Made by a program: the position numbers and the translations under genes. A DNA stretch of 11,789 nt from Marinovum sp. (GTDB lineage: Bacteria > Pseudomonadota > Alphaproteobacteria > Rhodobacterales > Rhodobacteraceae). Position 1 is the first letter of the stretch. Each line of letters begins with the position of its first letter. Location: assembly GCA_002684375.1 (NCBI GenBank), contig NYVC01000092.1, positions 1 to 11,789 on the forward strand, read 5' to 3'. Shown in pieces: positions 6,978-11,789 of this stretch. Under the pieces are notes generated by a model that had not been told where the DNA came from, made no database searches, and worked only from the letters and a program-made list of their open reading frames with translations.

Positions 6978-8777
6978 ATGACACAGCTTTCAAAAATCCG
7001 AAATTTCTCGATCGTCGCCCACATCGACCATGGAAAATCCACCTTGGCCGACCGGTTGATCCAATCCACCGGCACCGTGCAAGACCGGGATATGAAAGAG
7101 CAGCTGCTGGATGCGATGGATATCGAGCGCGAGCGCGGTATCACCATCAAAGCCAATACCGTGCGGATCGATTACACCGCCGAGGACGGCAAAGACTATG
7201 TTCTCAATCTTATCGATACCCCTGGCCATGTGGATTTCGCCTATGAGGTCTCGCGCTCAATGCGTGCAGTCGAAGGCTCACTTTTGGTCGTCGACAGTTC
7301 GCAGGGTGTCGAGGCGCAAACGCTTGCCAATGTCTATCAGGCGATCGAGGCCGATCATGACATCGTGCCAATCCTGAACAAAATTGACCTGCCAGCCAGC
7401 GATTGTGATCGCGTCGCCGAACAAATCGAAGATGTGATTGGTATCGATGCGTCAGGGGCCATTCAGGTCAGCGCCAAAACCGGCGTTGGCATCAAAGAAA
7501 CATTAGAAGCCATCGTCAAAGAACTGCCTGCGCCAAAAGGAACGCGCGATGCCCCGCTCAAGGCGATGCTGGTGGACAGTTGGTATGACGCCTATCTCGG
7601 CGTCATTGTCTTGGTTCGGATCATGGACGGAGTGCTCAAAAAGGGCGAACGGATCAAAATGCTGTCCAACGGTTCAGTGCATCACGTCGACAGGATCGGT
7701 GTATTCCGCCCCGAGATGCAAATGATCGACGAATTGGGTCCTGGCGAGATCGGCTTTCTGACCGCCTCAATCAAACAGGTACGCGATACAAGCGTTGGCG
7801 ACACAATCACCCATGAAAAAAAGGGCACCGATCAGGCGCTGCCAGGGTTCAAACCAAGTCAGCCAGTGGTGTTCTGCGGGCTGTTCCCAGTGGATAATTC
7901 CGAGTTTGAAGACCTGCGGGAAGCCATAGACAAACTGTCGTTGAATGATGCATCTTTTAGCTCTGAGATGGAGACGTCAGCGGCACTTGGGTTTGGGTTT
8001 CGCTGCGGGTTTTTGGGATTGTTACACCTTGAGGTGATCCGTGATCGCATCGAAAGAGAATATAATATTGAGCTGATAACCACTGCACCCTCGGTCATTT
8101 ATCATGTTTTCCTGCGCGACGGGACGATGATTCCACTACATAATCCGGCCGATATGCCCGACCTGACCCATGTGGACCATCTCGAAGAGCCGCGCATCAA
8201 GGCCACAATTCTGGTACCTGACGAATATCTCGGTGATGTTTTGAAACTGTGTCAGGATCGACGCGGCATTCAATTAGACCTGACTTATGCAGGCAGCCGA
8301 GCCATGGTGGTATATGATTTGCCACTCAACGAAGTGGTCTTTGATTTCTACGACCGCTTGAAGTCGGTCACCAAAGGCTATGCCTCGTTTGATTATCAAA
8401 TGACAGAGTACCGGCAAGACAATCTGGTAAAAATGTCTGTGCTGGTCAATGATGAGGCGGTAGATGCGCTGTCGACCATGGTACATCGCGATCGGGCCGA
8501 AACCCGGGGCCGGGCCATGGTAGAAAAACTCAAAGATCTCATTCCACGCCATATGTTCAAAATTCCGATACAAGCGGCGATTGGCGGTAAAGTGATTGCC
8601 CGCGAAACACTGTCGGCCATGCGCAAAGACGTCACTGCCAAATGCTATGGCGGAGATGTCAGTCGTAAGAAAAAATTGTTGGAAAAACAAAAAGCCGGTA
8701 AGAAAAAGATGCGGCAGTTCGGCAAGGTCGACATCCCTCAGGAAGCCTTTATTTCGGCATTGAAAATGGACGGATAA
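6978..8777 (+). CDS. lepA: Elongation factor 4 (LepA), ribosomal back-translocase GTPase
   Basis: LepA/EF-4 is a ribosome-binding GTPase, described as promoting back-translocation and affecting initiation and ribosome maturation. The 599-residue length is standard. The GTPase motifs are complete: AHIDHGKST (14-22, P-loop), RERGITIK (51-58, switch I), DTPGHVDF (80-87, switch II), NKIDLP (134-139) and SAKTGVG. The EF-G-like domains follow, with [14 protein letters not shown] in the middle. The LepA-specific basic C-terminus is present: [25 protein letters not shown]. The ATG at 6978 gives the family N-terminus [19 protein letters not shown], yet no Shine-Dalgarno is visible in the 25 bases before it. 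A 147-187 bp gap rich in inverted repeats separates it from the next gene. Confidence 0.98.
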   Translation: MTQLSKIRNFSIVAHIDHGKSTLADRLIQSTGTVQDRDMKEQLLDAMDIERERGITIKANTVRIDYTAEDGKDYVLNLIDTPGHVDFAYEVSRSMRAVEGSLLVVDSSQGVEAQTLANVYQAIEADHDIVPILNKIDLPASDCDRVAEQIEDVIGIDASGAIQVSAKTGVGIKETLEAIVKELPAPKGTRDAPLKAMLVDSWYDAYLGVIVLVRIMDGVLKKGERIKMLSNGSVHHVDRIGVFRPEMQMIDELGPGEIGFLTASIKQVRDTSVGDTITHEKKGTDQALPGFKPSQPVVFCGLFPVDNSEFEDLREAIDKLSLNDASFSSEMETSAALGFGFRCGFLGLLHLEVIRDRIEREYNIELITTAPSVIYHVFLRDGTMIPLHNPADMPDLTHVDHLEEPRIKATILVPDEYLGDVLKLCQDRRGIQLDLTYAGSRAMVVYDLPLNEVVFDFYDRLKSVTKGYASFDYQMTEYRQDNLVKMSVLVNDEAVDALSTMVHRDRAETRGRAMVEKLKDLIPRHMFKIPIQAAIGGKVIARETLSAMRKDVTAKCYGGDVSRKKKLLEKQKAGKKKMRQFGKVDIPQEAFISALKMDG

Positions 8778-8782
8778 TTATA

Positions 8783-8810
8783 AGTCTTTCCCCTTGGGAC
8801 GGCCAAGACT
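8783..8810. repeat. Nested inverted repeats just after lepA
   Basis: AGTCTT (8783-8788) pairs with AAGACT (8805-8810). Inside it, CTTGG (8793-8797) can pair with CCAAG (8803-8807); the two pairings share bases and exclude each other. It could be part of the lepA 3' end or terminator, although no T-tract follows. Confidence 0.3.
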
Positions 8811-8813
8811 ATC

Positions 8814-8843
8814 TTGCCAGACGAGAATTTTACGCTCTGGCAA
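8814..8843. repeat. 8-bp inverted repeat downstream of lepA
   Basis: TTGCCAGA (8814-8821) and TCTGGCAA (8836-8843) are exact reverse complements around a 14-nt loop that contains TTTT. The stem would form in a lepA transcript. Without a following U-run it is not a classical intrinsic terminator; a 3'-end processing stem or a protein-binding dyad are alternatives. Confidence 0.4.
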
Positions 8844-8874
8844 TCGCTTACTATAGGAGGCCTTGGCTCGGCTT

Positions 8875-8903
8875 TTGAGCCCACGTTAAAAACATATTTT
8901 AAA
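8875..8903 (+). promoter_or_regulatory. Candidate promoter of the HExxH protein gene
   Basis: TTGAGC (8875-8880) and TTTAAA (8898-8903) are spaced by 17 bp, each matching four of six positions of the sigma-70 consensus. The spacer and the following bases are the most AT-rich DNA in this region. A GGCTC/GAGCC inverted repeat (8865-8869 and 8877-8881) overlaps the -35. Transcription from here would give a leader of about 50 nt to the TTG start at 8964. This rests on pattern only. Confidence 0.25.
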
Positions 8904-8953
8904 ACAATTTTTTAGCCTGCTGCAGTGAGCAATAAAATAATTTCATTTAATCT

Positions 8954-8966
8954 GGAGTTTATTTTG
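8954..8966 (+). promoter_or_regulatory. Shine-Dalgarno deciding a TTG start
   Basis: GGAG at 8954-8957 lies 6 nt before TTG at 8964-8966. This TTG is in frame with the GTG at 8925, which has no Shine-Dalgarno. Starting at the TTG puts the charged residue Arg2 directly before a hydrophobic stretch, as expected of a signal peptide. Confidence 0.55.
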
Positions 8967-10232
8967 AGACATTTTTGGCTTTTCATTACAATCTGGTTTG
9001 GTCTGGCCTCGGCACTCAACGCACAGGGCCATTGCAGCGCCCCAAGCGTATCGCTAACGTTTTCCCCCGCCATGCTGAATTTTGACAATAAAGGGCAAAG
9101 TTTCGTCTCGGCGCACCACGGTGAAAACATCACGTCGTTGACAGAAATAACCCGCAAACTGACGGCCTGTACAACACGAAATAGCACACCAACACTGCGC
9201 AGGCTGGCGCTGTTTGCACAGGTCTTAACCAGTTTTCGCCTGCAATACGCCAATGCCTATGTGTTGCATGAATACGCCCATGCCGAAATGGGACACAGGT
9301 TCGGGACAAGCGGGATTATGATCGGCCGCTCGCCAAACAATGACGGTCTTGACCCAACCCAAAACGACGCCTATCTCCAGAACTTGCTGCGCATGGCCTT
9401 TGGGGCAAAGCATCCGTTTGACTTTGCTTATCGGGGTGTCGGCATCAATAGCACTGGCGCTACCCCAGAGGCCTTTAGTGGCCCCAAAGCACAGGCGCTG
9501 GGGCACGCGGCAGGCATCAATCTCAATAGCTTTTTGGCGCAACAGGATTTTGAGGCTATGATGGACGGTGAAGTCAGCCCAAGCCGGGGATTAAATTATA
9601 TCATTAACAAAACTTTTGCCCCGGGATATTTTATGCTTGATGCCAATATTGGTGGCGATCCATCCAATTATGTAGCGCAACTGACAGCACAGGGAATAAC
9701 CACCTCGGTCAACAAAATCAGAAAATACCAATGGGCCGCGCTTTTGCTGTCCAACGGGTATTGGAGCAGCCTCAGGTCCCTGCGGCACTATAGTCAAGAG
9801 GTTGTTGATATCGCGCCCATTGTGGGGCGCCTTGCAGTGATGACCCGAAGCCCAAACACTGTATTATACTGGCCTGAGTTTTCCACTTTTCTGAACAAAA
9901 GCGGGGTTTCGATGGCAGGTGAACTGCCGTTTACGCTTGGACCAAAGGGGCGCTGGAACCTTGGCGTTGAACGCAATATCATCGGTATGAACGAGGGCAC
10001 AGATATCACTTTGGGATTGAAACAGACCTTCAACAACGTCAAAATATCTGGAAAATTCACACAAAACACCCAAAGCGGCAGTTTCGCAGAGGCCCGTATC
10101 CAGCGCGAGGTCACAAAAAATATCTCTATGATCGCCCAAATTTTTTGGACAAAAGGCACCAGCCTAATTGGTGAAAGGCTTAGCTTTGGCGCCAGTCAGG
10201 GTGGTCATTTCGGGTTCAAATTCACTTTTTAG
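8964..10232 (+). CDS. Exported HExxH protein with C-terminal beta-barrel-like region
   Basis: I do not recognise the family. From the TTG at 8964 the protein has 422 residues; the frame also extends to a GTG at 8925. Residues 1-20 look like a signal peptide (MRHFWLFITIWFGLASALNA) with a likely cleavage after Ala20. Residues 99-106 read YVLHEYAH, an HExxH zinc-protease motif with His102, Glu103 and His106, followed by His111. A candidate third ligand is His181 in ALGHAAGIN or a Glu in DFEAMMDGE (195-203). From about 318 the sequence becomes roughly eight short alternating polar/hydrophobic segments, for example GRWNLGVERN and TDITLGLKQTF. It ends GFKFTF, the terminal Phe with alternating aromatics being the usual BAM-recognised signal of outer-membrane barrels. 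I infer a periplasmic or outer-membrane zincin-like protein. Peptidase activity is unproven, and eight strands would be a minimal barrel. It converges on the PCu(A)C gene across a perfect hairpin. Confidence 0.8.
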   Translation: MRHFWLFITIWFGLASALNAQGHCSAPSVSLTFSPAMLNFDNKGQSFVSAHHGENITSLTEITRKLTACTTRNSTPTLRRLALFAQVLTSFRLQYANAYVLHEYAHAEMGHRFGTSGIMIGRSPNNDGLDPTQNDAYLQNLLRMAFGAKHPFDFAYRGVGINSTGATPEAFSGPKAQALGHAAGINLNSFLAQQDFEAMMDGEVSPSRGLNYIINKTFAPGYFMLDANIGGDPSNYVAQLTAQGITTSVNKIRKYQWAALLLSNGYWSSLRSLRHYSQEVVDIAPIVGRLAVMTRSPNTVLYWPEFSTFLNKSGVSMAGELPFTLGPKGRWNLGVERNIIGMNEGTDITLGLKQTFNNVKISGKFTQNTQSGSFAEARIQREVTKNISMIAQIFWTKGTSLIGERLSFGASQGGHFGFKFTF

Positions 10233-10270
10233 AGCGCAGATGATACCTGAGCGCGGCCAGCGAAAATTGC

Positions 10271-10296
10271 GCGCTCCCAAGAATGTCTGGGAGCGC
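10271..10296. terminator. Bidirectional terminator-like hairpin
   Basis: GCGCTCCCA (10271-10279) and TGGGAGCGC (10288-10296) form a perfect 9-bp GC-rich stem with an 8-nt loop, between two convergent genes (stops at 10232 and 10311). On the minus strand it is followed by a short TTTT within the next ten bases; on the plus strand only scattered T follows. Placement and stability support a shared terminator. Two more GAGCGC copies (10232-10237 and 10249-10254) could pair with the left arm instead. Confidence 0.6.
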
Positions 10297-10310
10297 CAAA
10301 CATAGGTATT

Positions 10311-10775
10311 TTAATGCTTCATTTTGTGCTTTTTCGGGGCCCGCTTCAAATCGACAGGCACAGTTATTGAAACTGCGCCAGCATTTTCGAACATCAGCGT
10401 CACCGAAATCTCATCACCCTGCGTCATGGGGGCAGAAAGTCCCATAAACATCACGTGATCGCCACCACGTTCCAACGCGTGCATCCCGCCTGCCGGGATC
10501 ACAGCGCCCTCTACCAGATGGCGCATTTTCATCACACCGTTGGCATCTTCGGAATGCGTGTGCAACTCGACCTTCTTGGCCGCGTCGGACGTCACCCCCA
10601 CCAAACGGTCATCGACCGCACCATGGTTCATCAACATCATAAACGCCGCACCGCTGGTGGCAGACTTTCCCGACGCGCGGGCATAGGGGTCTTGCACCAT
10701 AATCGCACCCGCAGATGCAGGAAGGTTAAAGCAAACAGTCAGGGCGGTTGCCAAGCAAAGAGTTTTGAAGGACAT
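10311..10775 (-). CDS. Periplasmic copper chaperone PCu(A)C
   Basis: PCu(A)C proteins are periplasmic Cu(I) carriers that help deliver copper, notably to the CuA or CuB centres of cytochrome oxidase. The N-terminus (MSFKTLCLATALTVCFNLPASAGA) is a signal peptide. Numbered from the upstream ATG, the copper site is the H-M-H-M pattern: ELHTH (71-75), GVMKM (81-85), IPAGGMHALERGGDHVMFMGL (about 94-114, including His108 and Met110). The tail KKHKMKH adds a small His/Met-rich end that could bind metal. Two ATGs lie back to back at 10778 and 10775; GGAGA (10783-10787 on the plus strand) is better spaced (about 7 nt) for the second, which I used, giving 154 residues. A DUF2946-like gene lies about 50 bp upstream on the same strand, suggesting an operon. 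No oxidase or copper-efflux gene is in the window. Confidence 0.92.
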   Translation of the reverse strand: MSFKTLCLATALTVCFNLPASAGAIMVQDPYARASGKSATSGAAFMMLMNHGAVDDRLVGVTSDAAKKVELHTHSEDANGVMKMRHLVEGAVIPAGGMHALERGGDHVMFMGLSAPMTQGDEISVTLMFENAGAVSITVPVDLKRAPKKHKMKH

Positions 10776-10825
10776 CATGTCTCTCCTGTAGAAGATAATT
10801 ATTGGAATTAGAACTCAGAACACGC

Positions 10826-11173
10826 TCAAGCGACCGGTGGTCCGCGCGCCAGAGGCACCATCACATCGCGCGCAGAATGGGGTTGCCCGCTGTCAGTTCT
10901 GAATGCGCGGTAACCATGATAGTGGTGGTGCAACTGCGCCGTGACCTGTGGAAGCACAGCAGTCAATGCTAGCGCGCATTCCACGCAGTGCTCAGGTGGC
11001 GACGTCGGCTGGCCGCTGGCATCAATATAGATCGTAACAGGTCCGTTTGCGACACATAAAACTGCCTCGCCTACCGCAGGCGCCATTGCGCGCACCTGCG
11101 CCAAACCAACGCCGGAGACCGCAATGGCCAGAACCATAATTAGGGTAGAGATTATTCTAGACTGGACGCGCAT
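10826..11173 (-). CDS. DUF2946-like small protein, possible copper-related
   Basis: This 115-residue protein has an N-terminal hydrophobic segment (residues 7-25, RIISTLIMVLAIAVSGVGL) that serves as a signal peptide or membrane anchor. The core reads LCVANGPVTIYIDASGQP (Cys40), then EHCVEC (His62, Cys63, Cys66) and LHHHYH (81-86). The pattern of a Cys-Gly-like strand, a D-x-x-G-x-P turn and HCxxC fits DUF2946, a family often found beside copper genes. The Cys and His residues could bind metal, but no activity is established. The PCu(A)C gene follows after about 50 bp on the same strand. The ATG at 11173 has only a weak ribosome-binding site. The assignment to DUF2946 is by motif recall. Confidence 0.7.
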   Translation of the reverse strand: MRVQSRIISTLIMVLAIAVSGVGLAQVRAMAPAVGEAVLCVANGPVTIYIDASGQPTSPPEHCVECALALTAVLPQVTAQLHHHYHGYRAFRTDSGQPHSARDVMVPLARGPPVA

Positions 11174-11220
11174 GCCCGCAGTAAAAACCGCTCGATAAGA
11201 AACTACAAGTCAATCTCAAA

Positions 11221-11250
11221 GAAAAAGACCCGACCTCATGGACGGATCTC
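11221..11250 (-). terminator. Putative intrinsic terminator of rpmB
   Basis: Read on the minus strand, GAGATCC pairs with GGGTCTT (two G-U pairs) around a 12-nt loop, and the second arm runs into a TCTTTTTC tract. It lies about 30 bp after the rpmB stop and before the DUF2946 gene, where a terminator is expected. The stem is modest. Confidence 0.45.
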
Positions 11251-11277
11251 GCAACTTTCAATACTAGATCAAAGACC

Positions 11278-11568
11278 TCAGGCCAGTTCGGCCTGCGCCT
11301 TGGCGATTTCTTTTTTAATTTTAAGAGCCGTATCGGACAGCTCCGTGTCTTTTGCTTTGGCCATGAACATGTCCAAACCACCCCGGTGATCGACCGTCCG
11401 CAGAGCCGCAGCACAAATGCGTAATTTCACACCACGTTTCAGAATTTCAGACTGCAAAGTCACATCGTTCAGGTTGGGCAAAAACCGCCGACGGGTTCTA
11501 TTTTTTGCGTGGCTGACATTGTTGCCAGTCATTGGGCCTTTTCCGGTCAATTCACAACGGCGCGCCAT
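11278..11568 (-). CDS. rpmB: 50S ribosomal protein L28
   Basis: L28 is a component of the large ribosomal subunit. The 96-residue product begins [24 protein letters not shown], the canonical L28 N-terminus, followed by [17 protein letters not shown] and a [16 protein letters not shown] segment. The C-terminal extension ([15 protein letters not shown]) is the longer alphaproteobacterial form. The ATG at 11568 has GAGGA 7 nt upstream (11576-11580 on the plus strand), which fixes the start. It appears to be a single-gene transcription unit with a candidate promoter upstream and a terminator downstream. Confidence 0.97.
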   Translation of the reverse strand: MARRCELTGKGPMTGNNVSHAKNRTRRRFLPNLNDVTLQSEILKRGVKLRICAAALRTVDHRGGLDMFMAKAKDTELSDTALKIKKEIAKAQAELA

Positions 11569-11651
11569 ATCGAGTTCCTCACTTAATTCCTGTCGCCTTG
11601 CGCTTTATCATACACGGACCACACCGCATAGGCGCCAAGCTTAGAAGCCGT

Positions 11652-11680
11652 CGTGTATTGCCTTAGGCGATGGGCGTCAA
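11652..11680 (-). promoter_or_regulatory. Candidate rpmB promoter
   Basis: On the minus strand TTGACG (11680-11675) and TACACG (11657-11652) are spaced by exactly 17 bp. The -35 is a strong match; the -10 matches only in part, as is common in Rhodobacteraceae. It would give a leader of roughly 75 nt. A TATGAT at 11612-11607 is an alternative -10 but has no well-spaced -35. Nothing else was identified in 11681-11789. Confidence 0.35.
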
Positions 11681-11789
11681 GCGTTTCTGCACAGCTTTAC
11701 CGAGATATGTTCCGCTTGGGTCACATTATCACTGGATAGCACATCCGTTCACTGCGGGATACCTGTGCCCTTGGGCGATCAATGCGCGC

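Noticed and set aside
8855..8889. Possible 8-codon leader peptide (TTG at 8863 to TAA) after the AGGAGG
   Set aside because: The TTG is only 2 nt from the Shine-Dalgarno, too close to be used, and the peptide has no run of regulatory codons.
1..11789. CRISPR array, transposon ends, tRNA or rRNA genes, phage or toxin-antitoxin genes
   Set aside because: No spaced direct repeats, transposase motifs, cloverleaf folds or recognisable small toxin/antitoxin pairs were seen; the only tandem array has no spacers.

Overview
The window looks like a chromosomal segment of a Rhodobacteraceae (Roseobacter-type) alphaproteobacterium. The evidence is the alphaproteobacterial character of the recognisable proteins: a short NAD kinase, a SHMT reading GGSAVPRQ, a 96-residue ribosomal protein L28 and a 599-residue LepA. 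The base composition is also moderately GC-rich. Species cannot be named from the sequence alone. Most genes are conserved housekeeping or metabolic genes.

Layout. Positions 1-222 hold a hairpin, a doubtful 36-codon reading frame and a six-copy tandem repeat with an 18-bp unit; the repeat abuts the stop codon of the next gene. On the minus strand (221-2110) lies ada, the alkylation-damage regulator and methyltransferase. Behind it is an isocitrate lyase/PEP mutase family gene that is split by a one-base frameshift in a C-rich run. Diverging from ada is an amidase-signature hydrolase (2292-3722). It converges on nadK (minus), which diverges from glyA. glyA is followed after 32 bp by an alpha/beta hydrolase of the YbfF esterase type, then by lepA (elongation factor 4). 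All three are on the plus strand.

The least explained gene is at 8964-10232. It encodes an exported protein with an HEYAH (HExxH) zincin-type motif in its middle and a C-terminal segment of alternating strands ending in Phe, as in outer-membrane beta-barrels. I do not recognise the family. Its likely start is a TTG with a good Shine-Dalgarno, not the upstream GTG.

On the minus strand after it, a DUF2946-like gene and a PCu(A)C copper chaperone gene form a small putative copper-handling operon (11173 to 10311). Upstream of that pair is rpmB with its own putative promoter and intrinsic terminator. No tRNA, rRNA, CRISPR array, transposase or phage gene was seen. No gene-free stretch exceeds about 225 bp.

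The genes do not form one pathway. Local units with plausible joint function are ada plus the PEP mutase-like gene, glyA plus the hydrolase, and DUF2946 plus PCu(A)C. The best candidate for something undescribed is the HExxH/beta-barrel protein. No multi-gene novel system is evident.
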